Source: Acidobacteriota bacterium
GTDB taxonomy: Bacteria; Acidobacteriota; Blastocatellia; Pyrinomonadales; Pyrinomonadaceae
Direction: 5' to 3'
Assembly: GCA_024640445.1 (NCBI GenBank)
Contig: JAHEEZ010000187.1
Span: 1-7,416 of the forward strand
Length of the DNA stretch: 7,416 bases
In this document: positions 1 to 6,161 of the stretch, piece after piece
How the letters are laid out: each line of letters starts with the position of its first letter
Position numbering within the stretch: position 1 is the first letter of the stretch
The notes under the pieces: model-generated
Database searches by the model: none
The model's input: the letters and a program-made list of their open reading frames with translations, nothing else
What the model was told of the DNA's origin: nothing
Program-made: the position numbers and the translations under genes

Positions 1-20
1 CGGCTGAACCAATAAGCAAT

Positions 21-473
21 ATGAAGTTGATAAAGACATTGCCGATCCTTTTCGTTATCCTCTTGGCTGCGGGAACTTCACTTTCGCAGTCAACACCGGA
101 TGTCGCGAAATCGGCGCGCACTCCCGAATACGTCAGGGCTTCGCCAGCATTCGCCGAGATAATATTAAGGAAAGCGATCCTGGAAGCGGAACTTGAGGAA
201 CTTCTGTTGAGGTATACCGAAGATTTCCCAAGAATTGTCGAGAAAAGGTTTGAGATCTCCGAACTGGACGAGGCGGAAGACGGTCTTAAAGAGATTCCGG
301 AAAGCGAGGCATCGAAGCTCTCCCTGGCACTGGGCAAGATGCTTGTACAGAGGGCGACCTATGCGACCGAACTGGAGATGCTCACCCGCCGTTACAACGA
401 CGCCCATCCGGAAGTAAAACGGGCGAAGCGCAAGTTCGAGATATTCGACAAGGCCGTCAAACGCATCCTCTGA
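21..473 (+). CDS. Small exported coiled-coil protein with two internal repeats
   Basis: Hypothetical protein of 150 residues; I do not recognise a named family. Residues 1-22 form a signal peptide (MKLIKT, then a hydrophobic core ending in SLSQ), so the mature protein should be periplasmic or outside the cell. The rest is highly charged and looks helical. It contains two copies of a motif, at about 48-85 and 108-145. Each has an A(x4)ELExL stretch, then RY, a Pro five residues further on, and later (R/K)FEI. The second copy reads RYNDAHPEV, which resembles the Y...HP-V motif in the periplasmic coiled coil of Wzz/GumC-type polysaccharide chain-length proteins. However, this protein lacks their transmembrane segments and kinase part. 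The start is the first ATG and the only one giving a signal peptide; I see no clear Shine-Dalgarno before it. The next gene begins 63 nt downstream in the same direction. Confidence is high that it is a gene, low for function. Confidence 0.8.
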   Translation: MKLIKTLPILFVILLAAGTSLSQSTPDVAKSARTPEYVRASPAFAEIILRKAILEAELEELLLRYTEDFPRIVEKRFEISELDEAEDGLKEIPESEASKLSLALGKMLVQRATYATELEMLTRRYNDAHPEVKRAKRKFEIFDKAVKRIL

Positions 474-536
474 CACTTTCCCGGATGATCCCGCGTCTCG
501 AATGCCGAAGCGCCCTCCCTTCCCTTTTTGCAAGTT

Positions 537-2096
537 ATGCCGATCCAAAAACAGACCATCGGAACAATGGCGGTTCTTTTCCTGATGCCGGCGCTGTTCT
601 TGCTTATGTCGCCCCTGATCATAAGAGCTCAGAGTCCCGATCGCGTCCTCAGCGGTGCTGAAAAGGCACTTGGCAGATCGAAGGATGTAAAGAAGATCAC
701 CAGTTGGAAGAAGAGAGGTCTGATCGTGAGGGCATCCGACGGAGCGAGCGGCGAGATACTGATCCAGGCAGCAAAACCCGACAGTTTCAACGTTTCTTAC
801 GACATCCGCGGGTTTGAATCCGAGCGGGGATACAACGGTCGGTCCGGATGGATGCGAGACTCTCGGGAGGGACTAAAGACACTGATCGGAGACGACAGCA
901 GAGACCTGAAAGCCGAGGCGCTGTTCAGGAACTGGCAGTGGACCGAATACAAGAAGCAGAAATTCAAGATCACGGCGAACGAACCGATCACGCTCGACGG
1001 GACGCCGTCCTTTTCCATCACACTGACGAACCAGCAGGGTGTCCCGATCAAGCTTTATTTCGATGCCTTCTCGAATCGCCTCCTGCGTGAGGAGATCCGC
1101 GAGGGTGATGGGATCGCGATCTACGAATACAGGGACTATCGCCCGGTCAATGGCGTGATGGAAGCCTTCGAGGTAACGGCTTACATAGGCGGCAACAAGT
1201 TCTCGATCAAGTTCGATCAGGTCGTCCACAATTCCTCGATTCCGGATTCCGAGTTCGATTTTCCCAGGGATACTTCCGCCCCGCTTCCCGATATCCCGAA
1301 ACTGCTTCAGGAACTCCAGGGGAACCAGGAAGAGATAGAGAAGATTCTTGAGGATTATTCCTATAAACAGGACATAGTAAAGCGCGAGCTGACGGACGAC
1401 GGTGATCTTAAGATCAAGGAATCAGAGACCTCTCAGTTGTCGTTTTACAAGGGCTACAGGATACAGAGGTTGATCGCGCGGAATGGGGAGCCGCTGTCCG
1501 CTGATGAACAGGCAGACGCCGACAAGAAGGCGCAGGACCGCGTAAAGGAGATCGAAAAAGAGATCGCAAAGGAAGAGGCCCGAGCCGCCGACCAGTCTTC
1601 AGACGGGACCCCGGACCGGGACGGGCGGCAGATCTCGATCGCTGAGGTCTTGAAAGCGTCAAGATTGCTGAACCCCAGGCGCGAGCGTTTGAAAGGACGC
1701 GAGGTAGTGGTTTTCGATTTCGAGCCGGATCCGGACTTTGACTTTAACAACGCCAAGAGTTTCCTTAAGTTCTTCGGGAAGACCGCCGGCGTGATGTGGA
1801 TAGATGAAAAGGACAAGCAGGTGGCCCGCATCGAGGCGGTGCTTTTCGACAGTTACAAAGTGGGAGGCGGGATACTTGCGAAACTGAGAAAAGGCGCTTC
1901 GTTCACGCTCGAACAGGAAAGGGTAAACGACGAGATATGGCTCCCGACATTCGCTGACATAAATCTGTCGGTGCGGGTGCTGCTTTTCGGCGGGGTCAAG
2001 GTTAACCAAATGATACGGTCTTACGATTTTAACAAGTTCAAGACCGAGGTGGAGGACGCGCGAATTGACGAGCCCCCTGATCAGCAGGACCGTTGA
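537..2096 (+). CDS. Exported protein with two LolA-like (beta-clam) domains
   Basis: Exported protein of 519 residues, probably periplasmic or attached to the envelope. Residues 1-32 are a signal sequence (hydrophobic core AVLFLMPALFLLMSPLII, cleavage near RAQS). There is no lipobox Cys. Residues about 35-245 read like an outer-membrane lipoprotein-sorting (LolA/LppX-like) beta clam: alternating strands, GxPSFSITLTN, KLYFDAFSNRLLREE and a closing FDFP. A helical stretch rich in Q, E and K follows (about 255-280). A second domain (about 285-505) has a YKGYRIQRLIARNGEPLS segment, a charged helix (325-355) and further strands (GVMWIDEKDKQVARIEAVLF, EIWLPTF), again clam-like. This suggests binding of lipids or hydrophobic molecules, by fold resemblance only. 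The start is uncertain: ATG 537 was chosen; TTG 528 and ATG 567 are in frame, and no strong Shine-Dalgarno decides between them. The LOG gene follows after 23 nt, so the two are probably co-transcribed. Confidence 0.82.
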   Translation: MPIQKQTIGTMAVLFLMPALFLLMSPLIIRAQSPDRVLSGAEKALGRSKDVKKITSWKKRGLIVRASDGASGEILIQAAKPDSFNVSYDIRGFESERGYNGRSGWMRDSREGLKTLIGDDSRDLKAEALFRNWQWTEYKKQKFKITANEPITLDGTPSFSITLTNQQGVPIKLYFDAFSNRLLREEIREGDGIAIYEYRDYRPVNGVMEAFEVTAYIGGNKFSIKFDQVVHNSSIPDSEFDFPRDTSAPLPDIPKLLQELQGNQEEIEKILEDYSYKQDIVKRELTDDGDLKIKESETSQLSFYKGYRIQRLIARNGEPLSADEQADADKKAQDRVKEIEKEIAKEEARAADQSSDGTPDRDGRQISIAEVLKASRLLNPRRERLKGREVVVFDFEPDPDFDFNNAKSFLKFFGKTAGVMWIDEKDKQVARIEAVLFDSYKVGGGILAKLRKGASFTLEQERVNDEIWLPTFADINLSVRVLLFGGVKVNQMIRSYDFNKFKTEVEDARIDEPPDQQDR

Positions 2097-2105
2097 GGGG
2101 AGGAC

Positions 2106-2110
2106 GGAGG
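2106..2110 (+). promoter_or_regulatory. Shine-Dalgarno GGAGG fixing the LOG gene start
   Basis: GGAGG lies 9 nt before the ATG at 2120. It supports that ATG over the in-frame TTG at 2093, which overlaps the stop codon of the preceding gene and would add nine residues without family support. Confidence 0.75.
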
Positions 2111-2119
2111 CTTTTGGAA

Positions 2120-2869
2120 ATGCCGGATACGCTTAAGGAAAAAGAAGTGGTTCACGATCCATATCGCGAAAAGCTCTTTCTGGAAGGACCGCGGTCCCGC
2201 TGGAGCGAACTGGTAAGCATATTCAAGATCGCCTGGGAATTCCTGCGCGTCTTCCGCGTGCTGCATTTCGTGGGGCCCTGCGTGACAGTCTTCGGTTCCG
2301 CGAGATTTTCCGAAGGCCACGAGTATTATGAACTGACACGCAAGGTTGGAGGCGCGATGGCCGACCTCGGTTTTACGGTAATGACCGGCGGCGGACCCGG
2401 TCTCATGGAAGCGGCGAACAGGGGAGCTAAAGAGGCCGGCGGACTCTCGATCGGATGCAACATCGAACTGCCTTTTGAGCAGACTCACAACAAGTACCTC
2501 GATCACGTAGTTACCGTCTATTACTTCTTCGTGAGGAAAGTGGCGCTTGTTAAGTATTCATATGCTTTCGTCGTGGTACCGGGCGGGATCGGCACACTAG
2601 ACGAGCTTTTCGAAGCATTAACTCTGATCCAGACCGGAAAGATAAAGGATTTCCCGGTGATCGTTTTTTGCAAGGACTACTGGATCGAAATGCGGGAGCA
2701 CCTTGAGAAAATGGCAAAGGCAAAGAGCATTGACCTCAAGGATCTGGATCTTCTGCTTTTCACGGATTCCACGGAGGAAGCGAAGAAGTACCTCCAGGAA
2801 CACTCGATCGAAAGGTACGGCCTGATGAAACCGCGGCCGAAGAAGCTGAAGTTACTTGGCGAGGGTTAA
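2120..2869 (+). CDS. LOG-family Rossmann-fold protein (TIGR00730-like nucleotide hydrolase)
   Basis: Cytoplasmic protein of 249 residues belonging to the LOG / 'lysine decarboxylase-like' family. Characterised members are phosphoribohydrolases that cleave nucleoside 5'-monophosphates (cytokinin ribotides or AMP) to free base and ribose 5-phosphate. Visible motifs are a Rossmann start VTVFGSARF (about 56-63), the glycine-rich GGGPGLMEAANRGA (about 90-103), FFVRK with the conserved Arg-Lys (about 136-140), and the signature PGGIGTLDE (154-162), whose Glu is catalytic in the family. All key residues are present, so the enzyme looks intact. The N-terminal 45 residues or so are a charged extension plus a helix, as in the longer bacterial members. 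The substrate cannot be told from sequence; true lysine decarboxylase activity is not expected. The gene lies 23 nt behind the clam-protein gene and ends 2 nt from the convergent anti-sigma gene. Confidence 0.93.
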   Translation: MPDTLKEKEVVHDPYREKLFLEGPRSRWSELVSIFKIAWEFLRVFRVLHFVGPCVTVFGSARFSEGHEYYELTRKVGGAMADLGFTVMTGGGPGLMEAANRGAKEAGGLSIGCNIELPFEQTHNKYLDHVVTVYYFFVRKVALVKYSYAFVVVPGGIGTLDELFEALTLIQTGKIKDFPVIVFCKDYWIEMREHLEKMAKAKSIDLKDLDLLLFTDSTEEAKKYLQEHSIERYGLMKPRPKKLKLLGEG

Positions 2870-2871
2870 GT

Positions 2872-3765
2872 TCACGGACGAAGCGGGAGCAGGACTTCCT
2901 TGCCGCCGCGGAGCACTATCAAACGCTTTCCTCCGACCGCTTCCCCTTCGAGCGGTGCCTGGGAAAGCTCCTTACCGTCCAAAGATCGAAGCACGTCTCC
3001 AATTTGTATGCCGGCACTTGCTCCTATGCTGCGCGGCTTGACCGCCGTCACACGCCAGCCGCCGGCAACGAATTCCGCGTCAACTCCAAATTCCAAAAAC
3101 ACTTCCCGTGGCGAAAAACTTCTCTTTTCAGGCCCGCCCTTCGCATTTTTCGGGTCCTTCGCTTGCCCCGCCCAGGGAGGCCTGACAGGTTCTGTACTGC
3201 GAGTTGCTAGATCCCTCGATCCGGAGGCGATCTCATCCGGAGGCGCGGTTTTCTTCTTTTCGGTAATTCCCTGCTTACTCACAACTGAGGGGCTATCGTT
3301 TACTGTGGGTTCTACAGGAATTCCTGCCACATCCGATCCCGGGTCATCCGGCCCCTTCGTATCAGGGACTGGAGAAACCTCGTTGGGGGCTGAGTCCTCC
3401 TGAGTTTGGATCGCTACGTTGCCTCCTGCTATCTGTCTGCTGTTCTTCCCGAAGAAATATGGTCCATAAAGGGCGAACAGGACGGCCCCGATCACCAGAA
3501 CCGCGGCCGATGGAAGCAGTACGGCGGGTCGTAACCCAAACAGGGTTGAAGGCACTGCAAGCTGTCCGGCGCTGATCTCTGTCATCACTCTTGCCTCGAG
3601 ATCCGCAGGAGCCCCGACACGCCCGGCATTCCCCAGCAACCGCGAAAGCGACTCCTCTTCCACGAGTACACGGCCGCAGGGTTCACACGAACGGGCATGC
3701 AGAAGAAACTCGCCCGAAGGCTGTTCACCGAGCTTCAACCGATTTTGAACTTTATTGCAATTCAT
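2872..3765 (-). CDS. Transmembrane zinc anti-sigma factor with C-terminal PDZ domain
   Basis: Membrane protein of 297 residues, presumed antagonist of the ECF sigma factor encoded just upstream. Residues 1-60 are a small anti-sigma domain with Cys3 and an H-x3-C-x2-C motif (H23, C27, C30), the pattern of zinc-binding anti-sigma (zf-HC2/ZAS) proteins. A single transmembrane helix spans about 80-101. A long low-complexity linker rich in Pro, Asp, Ser and Lys follows (about 107-218). The C-terminus (about 220-297) reads as a PDZ domain: GWRVTAVKPRS, SAGIQIGDVLRSLDGKEL, then strands RLIVLRG and EVLLPLRP. The inferred topology puts the zinc domain in the cytoplasm and the PDZ domain in the periplasm. 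The ATG overlaps the end of the sigma gene by 14 nt, which indicates translational coupling; the ribosome site is weak. The N-terminal call is firm. The PDZ call is good but made by eye. Confidence 0.88.
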   Translation of the reverse strand: MNCNKVQNRLKLGEQPSGEFLLHARSCEPCGRVLVEEESLSRLLGNAGRVGAPADLEARVMTEISAGQLAVPSTLFGLRPAVLLPSAAVLVIGAVLFALYGPYFFGKNSRQIAGGNVAIQTQEDSAPNEVSPVPDTKGPDDPGSDVAGIPVEPTVNDSPSVVSKQGITEKKKTAPPDEIASGSRDLATRSTEPVRPPWAGQAKDPKNAKGGPEKRSFSPREVFLEFGVDAEFVAGGWRVTAVKPRSIGASAGIQIGDVLRSLDGKELSQAPLEGEAVGGKRLIVLRGGKEVLLPLRP

Positions 3766-4408
3766 CTGAACTGTTCTCTAGATAACTCTCGAGCCTCTTT
3801 CTCAAGATTCCCCTTCCCCTGCTGATCCGCGACTTTGTCGTTCCAAGACCAAGTCCGAGTATTTCGGCGATCTCTTCGTAGGACCTTTCCTCGATCTCTC
3901 TCAGTATGATCGGCGCCCGGTAGCGCTCAGGCAGTGCCGAAATGGCTTTGCCGATCGTTCTTCTGAGCTCATCGCTGACAAGGCTCTGTTCCGCATGCGG
4001 CCTGTCATCGGGCGGTTGATATTCCGCGTCGCTCTCAGCGTCGAACTGGTACAGGCCGGTCAGGGACAGCAGTCTGCGCCTCTTTCTCCTTCGCATCTCG
4101 CTGATCGCCAGATTAGTAGCGATCCGGTAAATGTAAGTCGAGAATGCATACTTGCTGTGATATCTGTCTATCGCGAAGAAGACCCTTACAAAGGATTCCT
4201 GGGTAAGATCGACGGACTCCTCGTAATCGCCGAGCATTCGGTATAGGTAATTCGTCAACTGGTTCTTGTAACGGCGAACGATCTCGGCGAAGGCCGGTTC
4301 GTCACCGTTCTTAGTTGCTTCGATAAGCTCGTGATCGGACACGCCTTCAAATGACACGGGTTTCTTCTGTACCTCCGCGTTGGTCGATTTGAAATGGTCC
4401 AACCCCAT
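3752..4408 (-). CDS. ECF RNA polymerase sigma factor (RpoE-like)
   Basis: Sigma-70 family factor of the extracytoplasmic-function group, 218 residues from the chosen ATG. Sigma region 2 covers about 40-110: AFAEIVRRYKNQLTNYLYRM, then the core-binding DLTQESFVRVF (67-77) and FSTYIYRIATNLAISEMRRRKRRR at the -10-recognition end. An acidic linker follows (about 122-138, DAESDAEYQPPDD). Region 4 covers about 157-207: LPERYRAPIILREIEERSYEEIAEILGL and the recognition helix TTKSRISRGRGILRKRL. Both domains are complete. The ATG at 4408 was chosen over an in-frame TTG at 4462 because AAAGG lies 9 nt before it and the extra 18 residues look unlike the family. The last codons overlap the anti-sigma gene. 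The exported-protein gene upstream ends 68 nt before this start in the same direction, so a three-gene operon is likely. Confidence 0.94.
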   Translation of the reverse strand: MGLDHFKSTNAEVQKKPVSFEGVSDHELIEATKNGDEPAFAEIVRRYKNQLTNYLYRMLGDYEESVDLTQESFVRVFFAIDRYHSKYAFSTYIYRIATNLAISEMRRRKRRRLLSLTGLYQFDAESDAEYQPPDDRPHAEQSLVSDELRRTIGKAISALPERYRAPIILREIEERSYEEIAEILGLGLGTTKSRISRGRGILRKRLESYLENSSDELQ

Positions 4409-4417
4409 ACACGCGTA

Positions 4418-4422
4418 CCTTT
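4418..4422 (-). promoter_or_regulatory. Probable ribosome binding site (AAAGG) of the sigma gene
   Basis: Read on the minus strand, AAAGG sits 9 nt before the ATG at 4408. It is a moderate match, but it favours this start over the TTG at 4462. Confidence 0.45.
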
Positions 4423-4476
4423 GTACACCACACCTCGTGACAAACCAAAGGCCGGCTTGCAATCCCTCATAACATG

Positions 4477-5061
4477 TCAGGCGGGATCCGCCGCCTCAAC
4501 CGCTACTACAAAGAACAACATTGCGTCGGTTCGCGGGACCTGCAGCGTCGCCACAACCGAAGCCCTCCCAAGCCTGACGCTGAAGCGGCTGACCGTCGAG
4601 TCAACGCTTTCATACCTGACGGCCTCCCCGTAGGTGAACGGGACCCGCGCTCTGAAGGAAAAATTCCTGAACTCTACCGATCCTTGCGAATCCGGCAGCG
4701 GCGTAAGCGGGCCAAGTCTCCATTCGGTAAAGACCGGCTGATCTTCCATCGAATACCCGCCGAATTCTTTCAGTATCGAGTTGCTATGAGCCAACCCGCC
4801 GAACCCGAGTCTTTGAAAATGGTCGGAAATAAGCCGGTAGTTCTTAAGACCGTACATCTCGTCGATCTCTGCGATCGCACCCCTTGCACTTTCGGGGACA
4901 TTGGTTTTCCCGCTTCCCTTGTCCCCCAGCAGGACGAAGAGACGTGTTCTGAATGTCCGATTGTCTCGCTGCTCACCCGGCTCCTGGGAGAACGCGGAAA
5001 CACTCAGTACAGCCAGGATGATCGCAAACAAGCTTAATCTAAAATATGTGCCAATTTTCAT
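4477..5061 (-). CDS. Exported protein of unknown function upstream of the sigma factor
   Basis: Unrecognised protein of 194 residues. Residues 1-24 form a clear signal peptide (MKIGTYFRL, hydrophobic LFAIILAVLSVSAFS, then Q), so it should be exported. The mature part starts with charged residues (EPGEQRDNRTFRTR) and a strand RLFVLLG. Next come a helix-like stretch around AIAEIDEMYGLKNYRLISDHFQRLG (about 62-86) and mostly beta-strand sequence to the end (RNFSFRARVPF, SRFSVRLGRASVVATLQVP, MLFFVVAVEA). It has no transmembrane helix beyond the signal and no Cys. A GxxxxGKT-like string at 46-53 is very unlikely to be a true P-loop in an exported protein. The start is firm: GGAGG lies 7 nt before the ATG. 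It leads the sigma/anti-sigma cluster with a 68-nt gap, so it may be a target of that sigma factor or a partner of its signalling; this is context inference only. Confidence 0.83.
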   Translation of the reverse strand: MKIGTYFRLSLFAIILAVLSVSAFSQEPGEQRDNRTFRTRLFVLLGDKGSGKTNVPESARGAIAEIDEMYGLKNYRLISDHFQRLGFGGLAHSNSILKEFGGYSMEDQPVFTEWRLGPLTPLPDSQGSVEFRNFSFRARVPFTYGEAVRYESVDSTVSRFSVRLGRASVVATLQVPRTDAMLFFVVAVEAADPA

Positions 5062-5068
5062 TATTTAA

Positions 5069-5073
5069 CCTCC
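5069..5073 (-). promoter_or_regulatory. Shine-Dalgarno GGAGG of the exported 194-residue protein
   Basis: A perfect GGAGG on the minus strand, 7 nt before the ATG at 5061, fixes the start of the gene that heads the sigma-factor cluster. Confidence 0.75.
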
Positions 5074-5118
5074 GAGACTTCGTGAATTTCCGGATGTACA
5101 CACCTACGGCCCTTCGAA

Positions 5119-5125
5119 AAGTTCC
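5119..5125 (-). promoter_or_regulatory. Candidate ECF-type -35 element (GGAACTT)
   Basis: The minus strand reads GGAACTT, identical to the -35 consensus of E. coli sigma-E promoters. It lies between the upstream gene's terminator and the start of the exported-protein/sigma/anti-sigma cluster, 57 nt before the ATG at 5061. The spot is right for autoregulation. No convincing -10 of known ECF type stands out at the expected distance (GTGTGTA is near there). The same heptamer also occurs by chance inside coding sequence elsewhere in the window, so this remains a hypothesis. Confidence 0.35.
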
Positions 5126-5131
5126 AAATAA

Positions 5132-5156
5132 AAACACGGGCTCAGGGCCCGTGTTT
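5132..5156 (-). terminator. Intrinsic terminator of the LolA-like gene
   Basis: A perfect 10-bp inverted repeat (AAACACGGGC / GCCCGTGTTT) encloses a 5-nt loop at 5142-5146. Read on the minus strand, the stem runs into TTTTTATTT. It lies 24 nt past the stop codon of the gene at 5180-5995, so it most likely ends that transcript and insulates the sigma cluster. Read on the plus strand, the T run is only three bases long, so it is mainly a minus-strand terminator. Confidence 0.88.
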
Positions 5157-5179
5157 AAGAATTTGAATTTGCTAGAGCT

Positions 5180-5995
5180 TTATTGAGCGTCGAGCGCGAA
5201 GAACGATTCCTCGACTGTCTGGCCGAAAGTAATGGTCGCTATCGTAGATTCTTCGATTTCTTTTCCGTCAGCTTTCAGAACGGTTCGGTACGGGACGAGT
5301 GTGCCCTGCGCATAGTTGTGATCGTAGAATCTTCTTTGGTATTTCACGCCGCCATCCTCGTACTCAAGCATGAGCACGCGGAGAGTCTTTTTGCTAATGA
5401 AATAAGTGGTTTTGAAATTGTCCTTGTCGGTCAGTTCCACCACATAATAGTCGACGCCCATCACTTTTTCGGACTTCAGCAGCTCGACATTTGCTCCGTT
5501 CTCTTTGTATCTGAGAAGAGCCGCAATGCCGTGTACGATCTCGTTTCGGAACGACCTTTCCGCATCGTCTCTCGGTGAAAACACTGTATCTGAAATGATC
5601 CCGTAGATCCTGCCGCCTTCGAATACAAGCGCGAACTCGGCATCCGGAAACTTCTGATCCAGACGCACCTTCTCGTCGACAAAACTTGTCCCGCGTATCA
5701 CCCGCCGAACGTATTCTGCCCTTCGCGTCTTGCCGTCCGGGTCGGAATAAGAGGTTCTGCCTATCTCGACCGCCGTCTTCCTGACCTGGTCAAGCCCTTC
5801 GCGGCCGCGAAGGCCGCTGTAGACGATGATCGAGGATTCTGCTACCTGGCGGCCGTCCGTCTGCTCCTTTGTAAGATCGACCTTGATCTCTGGCTCTTTC
5901 GGTGTCTCTTTGGCCTCCGGTTCAGCCTGGGCCGATATGCTGATGGAACCGGCAGCCAGTGCGACGAACGCCAATAAAATGTGCCTGAAAAACAA
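5180..5995 (-). CDS. Exported LolA-like (beta-clam) protein
   Basis: Exported protein of 271 residues. Residues 1-22 are a signal peptide (MFFRHILLAFVALAAGSISISAQ). A Pro/Glu/Lys-rich stretch (24-45) leads into the folded part. From about 50 to 268 the sequence alternates strands and turns in the style of LolA/LppX or outer-membrane lipoprotein-sorting folds: ARRAEYVRRVIRGTSF-type strands near 90-105, FALVFEGGRIYGI, VDYYVVELTDKDNFKTTYFISKKTL, the common clam motif LRVLMLEYEDGGVKYQRRFYD, then GTLVPYRTVLKADGK and the closing VEESFF. A role in handling lipids or hydrophobic molecules in the periplasm is inferred from the fold only. The start is TTG: the frame upstream runs to a stop at 6038-6040 without ATG or GTG, and AGGAG lies 12 nt before this TTG, slightly far. 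The gene appears monocistronic, with its own promoter candidate and terminator. Confidence 0.83.
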   Translation of the reverse strand: MFFRHILLAFVALAAGSISISAQAEPEAKETPKEPEIKVDLTKEQTDGRQVAESSIIVYSGLRGREGLDQVRKTAVEIGRTSYSDPDGKTRRAEYVRRVIRGTSFVDEKVRLDQKFPDAEFALVFEGGRIYGIISDTVFSPRDDAERSFRNEIVHGIAALLRYKENGANVELLKSEKVMGVDYYVVELTDKDNFKTTYFISKKTLRVLMLEYEDGGVKYQRRFYDHNYAQGTLVPYRTVLKADGKEIEESTIATITFGQTVEESFFALDAQ

Positions 5996-6007
5996 AACGG
6001 GGTATAT

Positions 6008-6012
6008 CTCCT
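6008..6012 (-). promoter_or_regulatory. Shine-Dalgarno AGGAG before the TTG start
   Basis: AGGAG on the minus strand is 12 nt upstream of the TTG at 5995. It is the only good ribosome site for this gene. It directly follows CTTC, which can pair with GAAG near the predicted transcript start, so it may be partly masked in the mRNA. Confidence 0.5.
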
Positions 6013-6044
6013 GAAGTGTAAGTAATGAAGCGAATCTTCAGCGG

Positions 6045-6073
6045 ATTGTAGCACAAAGGCACCTCCCTTTCAC
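6045..6073 (-). promoter_or_regulatory. Candidate sigma-70 promoter with extended -10
   Basis: On the minus strand, TACAAT (6045-6050, 5 of 6 to consensus) is preceded by TGC, an extended -10. It lies 17 nt from GTGAAA (6068-6073, 4 of 6 to TTGACA). Transcription would start near 6038, giving a leader of about 43 nt before the TTG of the LolA-like gene at 5995. It lies in the divergent gap between that gene and trmL, where a promoter is expected. Confidence 0.5.
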
Positions 6074-6161
6074 TCTCTCCCGCTGTCGGTTGTACCTACT
6101 GATGTGATTGTTGCAGAATTAGATGCACCCGCGCCCGGTCACTTCCGCCGCGGCAGCCGCC

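Noticed and set aside
71..195. Two GGAACTT strings on the plus strand near 71 and 188 as ECF promoters
   Set aside because: Both lie inside the first coding region with no gene start suitably downstream. They are treated as chance and as a warning about the motif's specificity.
2081..2506. 141-residue open frame on the minus strand
   Set aside because: It lies antisense to the LOG gene, which has full family motifs. No domain or ribosome site is seen.
2120..2869. Lysine decarboxylase label for the LOG-family gene
   Set aside because: The PGGxGTxxE motif was historically misnamed. Characterised members are nucleotide phosphoribohydrolases, and no PLP-binding decarboxylase features are present.
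2900..3403. 167-residue open frame on the plus strand
   Set aside because: It lies opposite the anti-sigma gene, has low-complexity Ser/Pro/Thr composition and no family signs, and is a shadow of the real gene.
4903..4926. Walker-A-like GxxxxGKT string in the exported 194-residue protein
   Set aside because: The protein has a signal peptide and no Walker B, fold or length fitting an NTPase. The string falls in a charged loop, so it is taken as coincidence.
4474..5037. 187-residue open frame on the plus strand
   Set aside because: It is antisense to the exported protein, whose signal peptide and ribosome site are clear. The plus frame has neither.
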